Assembly: GCA_964251675.1 (NCBI GenBank)
Contig: CAXUKS010000009.1
Coordinates: 65,239 to 129,238, forward strand
Direction: 5' to 3'
Origin: JANXMY01 sp964251675
GTDB taxonomy: Bacteria; Armatimonadota; Armatimonadia; Armatimonadales; Capsulimonadaceae
Length of the DNA stretch: 64,000 bases
Shown one piece after another: positions 23,025-30,904 of this stretch (position 1 is the stretch's first letter; each line of letters opens with the position of its first letter). A model generated the notes under the pieces. The model was not told where the DNA came from, ran no database searches, and worked only from the letters and a program-made list of their open reading frames with translations. The translations under genes were made by a program, and so were the position numbers.

Positions 23025-25094
23025 ATGCAAGACCTCACCTCCACCATCCCGGAACCTACCCTCTACCGACTGGGCAAAAGAAGCCCCTTCTGGGCGGCGC
23101 TGACACCCACTCAGGGCGGCCTGCGACCAGGCTGGTGGCTGGGCATCGCGGCTCGTGGGCGCGGCGGCAAGCTGCTGGCCCCGCTGGTGGACACCGGCGG
23201 GCAGCGGGTGCTGGCAAGTGTCACCGTGAAAGGCGAAGTTTACGCGCTGCCAATAGACTGGCACGAGGCGCGGCGCGGCGGGGGGCTGACCCTGGGCGGG
23301 ACGCGCAAATTAGGTAGAGAGGGGGAGGTCTTAGGCTGGGAAATGCGCTGGGTGCCCCTGCCGGGCGAAGAGGGGGCGTTCACCGTGGAAATGCGCCTGC
23401 GGGCGACGCCAAAGCGCACGGGAACACTGCACATTCACCTGCGGACGCCGCTGTTTCAGCCCGAAGGCTGGCAAAGCGGAGCCGCCCAGCTCAGCGGGCA
23501 GCGGGCGGCGTGCCTGTGGTCGGCCCATCACGGGCATTTTCTAAGCGCGGCGGCGGAAGTGGCCGTCGAAGAGTCGGAAAAGGGCGGGCTGATGCTGGAC
23601 TGGCCTGCGTTTGCCTTCGGCGGCGGCAAATTAGTCAAGTTCTCCGTGCGCTTCGGCGCGGCGGGGACTCTGGCTGAAGCCCGTGCCGCCACGGTCACGC
23701 AGCACGCGGCGCTTTTCGCCGACACGCAGCACCCGCTGGCTGCCGTGACGCGGCTGGACCCGGCAGAGACCGCCGCCCGGCTGACCGCCCCCGAGGCTTA
23801 CGCCGTGCAGGGCACGGAGCGGATTTATTTGAAGCCGCCGGGGGACGGCGAAGACGGCAGCTTTTATGCAGGTCTGCCGCACGACCCGGCCGGGGCGCTG
23901 GCGGCGTTTCATCAGTGGAACCGCCTGCACCCCGCCGACGGTGTGGAAACCCTGGTGCGCTACGGCACACGCGGCCTGTGCGCGGACTTTCAGGTGATGG
24001 GCCGGGACTCCGGCCCGGAGCCGAACAAAGGGGCCTTCTGGGACAAGATGACGTTTGGGGTGGGGACCGACGCCCACGACGGCCCGACCCACGGCATTGC
24101 CTCCAATGCCCGCCTGGCCCGGCATCTGTTCATGCTGGCCGAAGCCACCGGCGACCCGCTGGCCTGGCAGTCCGGTCTGAATATCGGGCAGTGGCTTTTG
24201 CTGAAGCAGAACGAAGCGGGCTTCTACGACGGCGCTCGGGTCCACGCCACACGCGGCCTGTCCACCGACGGCCGGGTCATCCCGCAGCCCTGCGCTCTGG
24301 ACGGGGCCGAGGCGATCCAGGCGTTTATTGCTGCCTACCACGCCACGAAAAGCGAGGTCTGGATACGGGCCGCCAACCGCGTCGCCCACGCGCTGTTAGA
24401 AAGCCGGGGCCGCGACTTTGACTGCCTCGCGCCGTCTCAGATCGCCTCGGTCATCCTGTCCTTGATAGCTTTAGATTCCGAGTCCCCGCAGCCGCGCCTG
24501 CGGATGGCCCTGCACGAATGGGGAAGCTGGCTCCGCGCCCTGCCGCTGTCCGCTGATCTGCCTTCGCTGAACGCGGACGGCCTCCACGCGGGTCTGTATG
24601 AGTGCGCCGAAGCGGGCCTGAGCCTCTGGGCCTTGACCCGCGACTTCGCGTACCTGCGCCATGCGTTTGCCGCGCTGGATTTGGTCCCCAAAGCCTCCCG
24701 CGAACGCTCCTGGCGGGCCATCGCGCTCCATCAATCCGCGCTTTTGTCCCTGGCCGCCCTGCTGCCCGAGGCCAAAGTCAACTTCGCCGCCCCGTCCGTC
24801 ACGCTGGACTGGCGCGTCTTCGCTCCCGACCCCGCCGCCGCGCCGTCTTTGACCGTTTCGCCTGTCAACGACCCTGCCTGGGCCGACTGGCTGCCGCTCG
24901 TCTGCCGCGCCACCGACCAGCTTCTCCTGCTCGTCCTCGCCCCGCCCGGCGTCCCTGCCGTCACCGTCACCAAGAGCGGTCGGCAGCCCCTCCTGTGCGA
25001 CCTCCGCACAGGCCGCATTGACGCCGAAGCGCCGCTTGGTTTGATCGGCAAAGAGAAATGGGGCCGTGCGGGCCTGTTTGTCGTGGACCCGTGA
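23025..25094 (+). CDS. Large hypothetical protein with six-hairpin glycosidase-like half
   Basis: 689 residues, cytoplasmic by appearance (no signal peptide). The first 230 residues are beta-rich (LASVTVKGEVYALPIDWHEA, LGWEMRWVPLPGEEGAFTVEMRLRA). Residues about 270-600 are helix-rich with the rhythm of an (alpha/alpha)6 toroid: ASNARLARHLFMLAEATGDPLAW, NIGQWLLLKQNEAGFYDGARV, AIQAFIAAYHATKSEVWIRAANRVAHALL. The last 90 residues are beta-rich. This resembles sugar-processing enzymes, but I cannot assign a family or catalytic residues. It has a palindromic element on each side and no operon partners. Confidence 0.7.
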   Translation: MQDLTSTIPEPTLYRLGKRSPFWAALTPTQGGLRPGWWLGIAARGRGGKLLAPLVDTGGQRVLASVTVKGEVYALPIDWHEARRGGGLTLGGTRKLGREGEVLGWEMRWVPLPGEEGAFTVEMRLRATPKRTGTLHIHLRTPLFQPEGWQSGAAQLSGQRAACLWSAHHGHFLSAAAEVAVEESEKGGLMLDWPAFAFGGGKLVKFSVRFGAAGTLAEARAATVTQHAALFADTQHPLAAVTRLDPAETAARLTAPEAYAVQGTERIYLKPPGDGEDGSFYAGLPHDPAGALAAFHQWNRLHPADGVETLVRYGTRGLCADFQVMGRDSGPEPNKGAFWDKMTFGVGTDAHDGPTHGIASNARLARHLFMLAEATGDPLAWQSGLNIGQWLLLKQNEAGFYDGARVHATRGLSTDGRVIPQPCALDGAEAIQAFIAAYHATKSEVWIRAANRVAHALLESRGRDFDCLAPSQIASVILSLIALDSESPQPRLRMALHEWGSWLRALPLSADLPSLNADGLHAGLYECAEAGLSLWALTRDFAYLRHAFAALDLVPKASRERSWRAIALHQSALLSLAALLPEAKVNFAAPSVTLDWRVFAPDPAAAPSLTVSPVNDPAWADWLPLVCRATDQLLLLVLAPPGVPAVTVTKSGRQPLLCDLRTGRIDAEAPLGLIGKEKWGRAGLFVVDP

Positions 25095-25130
25095 GGGTAG
25101 GCATTGCGGCAGAGTTCGAGCAGAGCAGTG

Positions 25131-25261
25131 TTCGAGGGGTTGAAAACCCCTCGCTCGGTGAGGCGTCCTTCGGACGGAGGAGATTAGCAGATTGGAATGG
25201 CTGGCTTTTCTCTTCTACCCGGAGGGTGCTTCTCCTAGCGAGGGGTTTTCAACCCCTCGAA
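25131..25261. repeat. Nested palindromic intergenic element (REP/BIME-like)
   Basis: Each 25-nt arm (25131-25155 and 25237-25261) is itself a hairpin built from CGAGGGGTT/AACCCCTCG, and the arms are exact reverse complements of each other. Inner hairpin CGTCCTTCGGACG and the sequence CCCGGAGGGTG lie between them. Confidence 0.8.
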
Positions 25262-25329
25262 TTCTGGCCGCATCCCCTTGACAAACCCTGTGCCCACAAG
25301 CGATAATCCGTCCACAGGAGAATCGCACC

Positions 25330-25950
25330 ATGTCTGATGTCACTTTAATTTTGCACGGGTGGGGCGGCAACAAGCCGGAACACTGGCAGGAGCATCTGTT
25401 TCGGAGGCTGACCGAGGCGGGCGCGGATGTCCGCTACCCCAAGATGCCGGACCCGATGGCTCCCAGTCCCAATGCCTGGATGGGGGCGCTCCATCAGGCC
25501 CTGAGCGAAATTTCTGCCGACGCCACGCTGACCGTGCTGGCGCATTCGCTGGGCGCGATTAACTGGATGCACCATGCGGCGATGGCGATGGACGTCGGCT
25601 TCAATCGCGCTGGCCCCCGCGCCGACCGGGTGCTGCTGGTGGCTCCGCCCTATGTCATCCGTGAAATCCCGCCCCTGGATGCCCCGCCCGGAGCCGCTGA
25701 CTTCTTTCCGCCGCCCCTGTCCCCGGCGGGCATCACTGCCCTGTCTAACCAGACAATTCTAGTTGCTGCGGACACAGACGACTACGCGACGTTTGATCAA
25801 TCTTCGGCCTATGCCGCCGGGCTGGGCATCGATATTCAGAAGCTGCCCGGTGGCGGGCACATCTCCCCGTACTATGGCTACGGCGAATGGCCCTGGGTGC
25901 TGGACTGGACCCTGCGCCGCGCCGACCTGCCGCCGCTGCCAAATAAGTGA
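25330..25950 (+). CDS. RBBP9/YdeN-family serine hydrolase
   Basis: A 206-residue alpha/beta hydrolase with a minimal fold. LILHGWGGNKPEHWQ is the oxyanion region, the nucleophile is the Ser of LAHSLGAI, the acid is in ADTDDYATF, and the base is the His of GGGHISPYYG. YdeN/RBBP9 proteins are small esterases of unknown physiological substrate. AGGAGAATCGCACC precedes the ATG. Palindromic elements flank it on both sides. Confidence 0.88.
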   Translation: MSDVTLILHGWGGNKPEHWQEHLFRRLTEAGADVRYPKMPDPMAPSPNAWMGALHQALSEISADATLTVLAHSLGAINWMHHAAMAMDVGFNRAGPRADRVLLVAPPYVIREIPPLDAPPGAADFFPPPLSPAGITALSNQTILVAADTDDYATFDQSSAYAAGLGIDIQKLPGGGHISPYYGYGEWPWVLDWTLRRADLPPLPNK

Positions 25951-25966
25951 TGAGCGAACAGCGAGA

Positions 25967-26090
25967 GCCGGGGGTGTAGAAACCCCCGGCAAAGAAATGT
26001 CCTTCGGACAAGGATAGCAAAATTCAAAGAAGCCAGTCTTCATTCTCACCCGAAGGGTGTTTCCCTGCCGGGGGTTTCTACACCCCCGGC
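25967..26090. repeat. Nested palindromic intergenic element (REP/BIME-like)
   Basis: 24-nt arms at 25967-25990 and 26067-26090 are exact reverse complements, each a hairpin with stem GCCGGGGGT/ACCCCCGGC. Inside are TGTCCTTCGGACA and CACCCGAAGGGTG. Related to the elements at 38235 and 46586. Confidence 0.85.
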
Positions 26091-26204
26091 GGCGTACCCG
26101 AAAAATTACTTGGGAATAGTGGCTTCCTTGTGGAACAATGCCTGCGACTGGAAAACGCGCCTTGCGCGTTTTTAGTCCAGCACTACCCAACGGGAGGCTC
26201 TTCT

Positions 26205-26864
26205 TTGTTCCCTTCTTTCTTTCGCATCCTGACCCCTCTGTTGGCCGCGCCGCTTCTGCTGGCCGGATGCAGCGGCGTCGTCAAAAATCTCAACTCTACC
26301 CAGGTCAAAGCCCCCACTATCACTGTGGACAATGCCCTCGGCCTCAGCGGGCAGACCGTTACCAAAGTCCCCGCCACCGGGACGACGCCTGCCGTGCAGA
26401 CCTACCCGTTCCCGAACCAGCAGCCCATCAATCAGGCCGATGTGCAGAGCGCGACGCTGGCTCTGACGCTGGACCCGGCAGTCATCGTCGCCGCGCCCGC
26501 TGGCACGACGCTTCCTGCCACGTTTACGCTTTCCTCCCTGTCGGTGACACCGCAGGCGAATAAACTGGGCACGGGTGGAGCTATCACTGGCACAGTCACC
26601 CTCACGCCGCTCACACTCGCTGCCCCGATCACGTTCACCCAGACTGCTTCTGGCACCTACACCGCTTCCGCACCCGTCGCGCTGTCTCAGGCCACACCGA
26701 CGGCGGGGGCAGATGTGCAAACGCTGGTCGGCTTGATTACATCCGGCGCGGACAGCAACCAGGCGGTGCTGACCATCAGCGCGGCGAGTGCCGGCCTGCC
26801 GGGTGGCAGCACGCTGGATTTCACCGTCGGCAGCAGCCAGATTGTCGTCCGCACGGGCAGCTAA
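26205..26864 (+). CDS. Predicted lipoprotein, unknown function
   Basis: 219 residues from a TTG at 26205, chosen because GGGAGG lies 7 nt upstream and a classical lipoprotein signal follows at once: FPSFFRILTPLLAAPLLLAGC, with the lipobox LLAGC. The mature part is Thr/Ala/Val-rich with alternating beta patterns (ATLALTLDPAVIVAAPAGTTLPATFTL; ISAASAGLPGGSTLDFTV) and looks like one or two immunoglobulin-like sandwiches. No known family recognised. It precedes an outer-membrane protein gene by 37 bp and may be transcribed with it. Confidence 0.75.
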   Translation: MFPSFFRILTPLLAAPLLLAGCSGVVKNLNSTQVKAPTITVDNALGLSGQTVTKVPATGTTPAVQTYPFPNQQPINQADVQSATLALTLDPAVIVAAPAGTTLPATFTLSSLSVTPQANKLGTGGAITGTVTLTPLTLAAPITFTQTASGTYTASAPVALSQATPTAGADVQTLVGLITSGADSNQAVLTISAASAGLPGGSTLDFTVGSSQIVVRTGS

Positions 26865-26901
26865 CAGCCTCCCTCTTTTCCAAGAAAGCACTGTACTTCC
26901 T

Positions 26902-28185
26902 ATGACTCCTCGCTCTCTTTTTTCGCTGGGCCTGGCCGCCTTCGCTGCTGCCGCGCTGACACCCGCCGCGCAGGCGCAGACGCCTGTGCCTGCCCCGATT
27001 GCGCCGTCGTCTTTGGACCGCACGCAGTTCCGGTCCAATGCGCGGGCGCTCGGCATGGGCGGCACGGACTTGATCATGTTTGACGATTCTTCCGGGGCCG
27101 CGTTTAACCCGGCGTCGCTGGCCTATTCCGGCAAATTCAATGAAGCCAACACCGCCGTCGGGCGCACCAACAACGTCCATGTGGATAAAATCAACGACCT
27201 GTCACGCGGCCTCAAAGACCTCGGCAACCAGTTCAATGACAGCAGCAGCTCCCTGGCAGGTGTCCGGGATGCCTTCCAGAAAATCTACAATTTTGCCACC
27301 GATGCCGGGGCCAATGAAAGCGGCTCCCCGGCGTCGCTCAGCGCCAATCTGGCCCCTCTGGTCGGCCTCGGGTTCGCCGTCGGCGACGGCAAAAAGAACC
27401 GCCCGGATGTCCACGTCGGCATCGTCGGCTTCGGCAGCCTGACCGCCAAAGCGGAACTCAAAGCGTACAGTCAGGCCACGCTGGGGACCAACTTCCCCGG
27501 CCTCGGCAGTCCGTCGGGAGCCGAAACAGCGGCCTACGGCGTTCTGGGGCTGACCAGCATCGCGGTTCCCATCGCCATCCGCACGCCAGCGGGCGCGTTC
27601 GGCATTTCGCCGCGCTACGTGCAGGCGTCGTATGCCGGGGCAGCCTTCATGGCCGATGAGACTTCCACGCTGAACGGCTTTGAGAGCGCGGGCGTCCCCA
27701 ACGGCGACATTGCGGGCGCGACCTACCGGGAAGTGCATCAGTCCAAGTTCGACATCGACGCCGGGTACATCTCGCCGGTGGACCCCGTCACCCACATTCG
27801 TGGGGCCATCGCCATTCACAACTTGTTATCGCCGACGTTTCACCTGCCCCGGCAGATCAACAGCAGCCTCGGCGCCCTGCCGCCCGGCGGCGACTTTTCG
27901 TTTAGCATGAAGCCGCAGATCGACCTCGGAGGCCGCAAAGACGACGGCCAGATCACCTACGCCGCCGAGCTGCACAACATCGGCAATGTCAACGGCGGCA
28001 AGCGCACCGTGCATCTGGGCGTCGATTACGCCGTCTCCCGCGCTTTTAGCCTGCGCGGCGGCTACGACCGCTCCCGCTTCGTCGCGGGCGTTGGCTTCGC
28101 CTTCGGCGGCACGCGCCTGGATCTTGCCACCAGCACAAACCCGCAGGAAGAAGTCGCCCTGAGCCTGACCTTCGGCGGTCGCTAA
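26902..28185 (+). CDS. Outer-membrane beta-barrel protein (PorV/TraF-like)
   Basis: 427 residues. A signal peptide (MTPRSLFSLGLAAFAAAALTPAAQAQ) is followed by RSNARALGMGGTDLIMFDDSSGAAFNPASLA, the plug-like N-terminal signature of the FadL/PorV/TraF group of barrels ('ARALGMGGA...NPA'). Alternating beta-strands continue to the C-terminal strand ending EEVALSLTFGGR. It indicates a diderm cell envelope. The substrate is unknown. The start at 26902 gives the signal peptide at the N-terminus; an upstream in-frame codon does not. Confidence 0.85.
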   Translation: MTPRSLFSLGLAAFAAAALTPAAQAQTPVPAPIAPSSLDRTQFRSNARALGMGGTDLIMFDDSSGAAFNPASLAYSGKFNEANTAVGRTNNVHVDKINDLSRGLKDLGNQFNDSSSSLAGVRDAFQKIYNFATDAGANESGSPASLSANLAPLVGLGFAVGDGKKNRPDVHVGIVGFGSLTAKAELKAYSQATLGTNFPGLGSPSGAETAAYGVLGLTSIAVPIAIRTPAGAFGISPRYVQASYAGAAFMADETSTLNGFESAGVPNGDIAGATYREVHQSKFDIDAGYISPVDPVTHIRGAIAIHNLLSPTFHLPRQINSSLGALPPGGDFSFSMKPQIDLGGRKDDGQITYAAELHNIGNVNGGKRTVHLGVDYAVSRAFSLRGGYDRSRFVAGVGFAFGGTRLDLATSTNPQEEVALSLTFGGR

Positions 28186-28249
28186 CGATTTCCGTTCGCT
28201 CCCTCTGAATCTCACAAGGCCGCAAGAGGTTCTCTTGCGGCCTTGCGGC

Positions 28250-28278
28250 TTGACATCCCGCCTGCCTGCCTCCATAAT
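28250..28278 (+). promoter_or_regulatory. Sigma-70 promoter placed for leaderless transcription
   Basis: TTGACA (28250-28255), 17-bp spacer, CATAAT (28273-28278), then only 6 nt to the ATG at 28285. Transcription should start at or next to the start codon. Confidence 0.7.
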
Positions 28279-28284
28279 GTCAGT

Positions 28285-29904
28285 ATGCGAAAACTACTGC
28301 TGCTCGCCGAAGTGGCCTGCGTCCTCTGCGGCTCCCTGCTGGCAGTTCTGCTCATCGGCCAATGGCTGAACCTCTCGCACTTAACAGCGCGGGTGAGTGC
28401 CAATTCAACGACAGACTGTGCCAAAAATCTGCGTCTACTCAGCCAGGCGGTCAGTGCCTACACGCAGGACTATGATGAAACCCTACCGCCGATGCAGAAC
28501 GCGCAGGTCTTTCAGGCGGCGGTGCGCCCTTTTGCCGTCAGTGCTGCTGTGTTCTACTGCCCGGAAACGGGCCTGCCCTATACGCCCAATGCGGCTCTCA
28601 GCGGAAGGGCTTTGAACTCGCTTTCCGGCGATTATAATACGATAGAAGAGGCGCGGGATTCGCAGCCGCATGCCGATGGATTGTACACCGTTCTGCACTT
28701 GGATGGCACAGTGCAGCATGGCACCCAGATCGTTGGCGACCCAAACGATATTGTGGTTGGCCGTGCTAAGCAGCTTGGACTTGCCGTGCAGCAATACGCG
28801 CAGGACTCTGATGAAACTCTGCCGCCGATGCACACGCTGGAGGAGTTTCAAACCGCGCTTGCTCCCTATACACGCAGTCATGCAGTTTTTTATTCGCCCA
28901 ATGGAAAACCATTCGTTCCCAATGCCGCGCTGAGCGGAGTCCGCCTGGTCTCTATTGACGACCCATCCACCACTCTTCTGCTGATGGATCAGCCGCCGTA
29001 TGTAGGGGGTGCGCCGACTTTGCTTTATGTGGACGGTCATGTCGAACACAAGACGCTGTTTTATCAGCATATTCTCTGGACCAATACGAGCGGGCGGATG
29101 GCGCTGTGGACCTACAGCGACGGGACGGGGGCGTACACCAATCTTCAGTACGGCCCGTACCCTGGCTGGTCCGCCCGCGCCATTGCCGACGGAACCGACG
29201 GCAGCCCGCGCATCCTGTGGACCAACACCAATGGGCAGGCGACTGTCTGGACCGTCAACACCGCCACAGGAGGGGAAACGCAGTTCGACTACGGCCCCTA
29301 TCCCGGCTGGTCGGCCAAATCCGTGGCGGTCGGCTCTGACAACGTGACGCACCTGCTGTGGGGAAATGTCAGCGGGGAAGCGGCGCTGTGGACCCTCGAC
29401 AGCGCGGGCAGGATCAGCGACTCCCACGCCGGGCCGTACCCCGGCTGGTCGCCCACGGCCATTGCAATCGGCCCGGACAATAAAGAGCGTCTGCTTTGGA
29501 ACAGTACGAGTGGGCGGGCGGCTTTGTGGACGCTGCCTACGGCCAACACCTCCTCGTTCATCGACATAGAGTATGGCCCGTATGCGGGCTGGTCGGCCAA
29601 GTCGGTAGCGGTCGGCGCGGACAATGTGGCCCATCTGCAATGGGGCAATGTGAGCGGGGAGGTTGCCTTGTGGACGCTGGACAGTGTGGGAGCCATCAGC
29701 GACTCGCACGCGGGGCCGTATCCCGGCTGGTCGGGAACGGCAATCGCGTTCGGCTCGGACAACCAGGAGCGCCTGCTTTGGAACAACATCAACGGCCAGG
29801 TGTCGCTGTGGATGCTTCCAACTGCCAGCACGTCTTCGTTCACCCAGCTTGATTATGGCCCGTACCCCGGCTGGTCGGCAGTCGGTGTCAGCGCGTCGCG
29901 CTGA
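28285..29904 (+). CDS. Membrane-anchored protein with prepilin-like modules and GPYPGWS repeats
   Basis: 539 residues. An N-terminal membrane helix (about 3-27) is followed by two copies of a module related to prepilin-like DUF1559 proteins: AVSAYTQDYDETLPPM...FYCPETGLPYTPNAALSG and AVQQYAQDSDETLPPM...FYSPNGKPFVPNAALSG. From about residue 255 to the end there are six or seven tandem units of about 46 residues with the pattern LLWxNxSGxAxLWTL...YGPYPGWSAxAIAxGxD, likely a beta-propeller or lectin-like array facing outwards. The upstream promoter suggests a leaderless message. It converges with a transglutaminase gene across a shared terminator. Function unknown; adhesion or sugar binding is a guess. 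Confidence 0.8.
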   Translation: MRKLLLLAEVACVLCGSLLAVLLIGQWLNLSHLTARVSANSTTDCAKNLRLLSQAVSAYTQDYDETLPPMQNAQVFQAAVRPFAVSAAVFYCPETGLPYTPNAALSGRALNSLSGDYNTIEEARDSQPHADGLYTVLHLDGTVQHGTQIVGDPNDIVVGRAKQLGLAVQQYAQDSDETLPPMHTLEEFQTALAPYTRSHAVFYSPNGKPFVPNAALSGVRLVSIDDPSTTLLLMDQPPYVGGAPTLLYVDGHVEHKTLFYQHILWTNTSGRMALWTYSDGTGAYTNLQYGPYPGWSARAIADGTDGSPRILWTNTNGQATVWTVNTATGGETQFDYGPYPGWSAKSVAVGSDNVTHLLWGNVSGEAALWTLDSAGRISDSHAGPYPGWSPTAIAIGPDNKERLLWNSTSGRAALWTLPTANTSSFIDIEYGPYAGWSAKSVAVGADNVAHLQWGNVSGEVALWTLDSVGAISDSHAGPYPGWSGTAIAFGSDNQERLLWNNINGQVSLWMLPTASTSSFTQLDYGPYPGWSAVGVSASR

Positions 29905-29907
29905 CGT

Positions 29908-29947
29908 AAAAAACAGCCCTCGCCCGGAAGGGCGAGGGCTGTTTTTT
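29908..29947. terminator. Bidirectional rho-independent terminator
   Basis: An 18-bp perfect stem with a GAAG-type 4-nt loop region (AAAAAACAGCCCTCGCCC ... TTTTTT), T-runs on both strands. It serves the convergent genes ending at 29904 (+) and 29951 (-). Confidence 0.92.
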
Positions 29948-29950
29948 GTG

Positions 29951-30733
29951 TCACGCCTCGGTCACTTCCACACTCAGATATTTGGTTTCGCCATAGCCGT
30001 AGAACGTCGCCCAGGCGCAGTCGGCGGCGTCGCGGCCAACGGCGATCTGGACGAGGGCCGGGCGGGGCTGGCGCTCGGTGGCGTCGAACGAGACCCAGCG
30101 GCCATCTAAGTAGGCTTGGAAGTAGGCGTGGAAGTCCGGCGGGTCGAGGCCGAGGCAGTAGCCGGAGACATAGCGGGCGGGGATGTTCAGGGCGCGGCAG
30201 AAGGCAATGGCGAGGTGCGCGAAGTCCCGGCAGACGCCAATGCGCTGGGTCGCGGTGTCGTAGGCGGAGGTGCCCGCGTCGGATGTGCCGTACTGGTAGG
30301 TGATATGCGCGTTGATCCAGGAGCAGATGGTCTGCACCCGCGCAAAGCCAGGCGCGACTTCGCCGAACATATCCGTCGCCATTGCTACCAGGCGGTCAGA
30401 CTGGCAGTAGCGGGAGGGCAGGGTGTACAGCAGCGTGTCGGTGGGCAGGTGCAGGGCATCGGCCTCGTAGGGCTTCAGGAGCGGAAAGCGCGTGTCCGGC
30501 AGAGTCACCGTGGCCGTGTACTCCAGGCGCACGTCACCCGCCGGCATCAAAAGCCGCCGGCAGGGGTTGCCGTAGAAGTCCGCGAACGGCTCGGCGGCGG
30601 CGAACGGGGTCAGTGTCAGCTTGGAAGCTTCGACGGTCTGCGCCCCGTCCAGAGGGGCCGCTTCCACTTGAAGCGTGGTCGGGGTTGGCGCGGGCAGAGC
30701 AAGGTCGGCGGCCACAGAAATAGACAGTCTCAT
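29951..30733 (-). CDS. Transglutaminase-like protein
   Basis: 260 residues. An N-terminal beta-sandwich (to about 90) is followed by a transglutaminase-like cysteine peptidase core with triad C168 (RIGVCRDFAHLAIAF), H202 (DFHAYFQAYL) and D217 (VSFDATE). Bacterial members are usually proteases or peptide-crosslinking enzymes of unclear substrate. No signal peptide, so probably cytoplasmic. It stands alone, convergent with the GPYPGWS-repeat gene. Confidence 0.88.
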   Translation of the reverse strand: MRLSISVAADLALPAPTPTTLQVEAAPLDGAQTVEASKLTLTPFAAAEPFADFYGNPCRRLLMPAGDVRLEYTATVTLPDTRFPLLKPYEADALHLPTDTLLYTLPSRYCQSDRLVAMATDMFGEVAPGFARVQTICSWINAHITYQYGTSDAGTSAYDTATQRIGVCRDFAHLAIAFCRALNIPARYVSGYCLGLDPPDFHAYFQAYLDGRWVSFDATERQPRPALVQIAVGRDAADCAWATFYGYGETKYLSVEVTEA

Positions 30734-30904
30734 GCTGCTGATTGTACCCGGTCAAAGGCTCGGCGAAAAACTCGCACAAATGCGCGTGAAAATTTCATGT
30801 GCCTGCCCGTTAAAATCATCTTTTCCGTGTTACAATGAGTGGATGGCCCAAGAAGTACCCTCGGGCCTGCCACATATTCTTCTCTTCGTATTCAAGGAGT
30901 TTTC

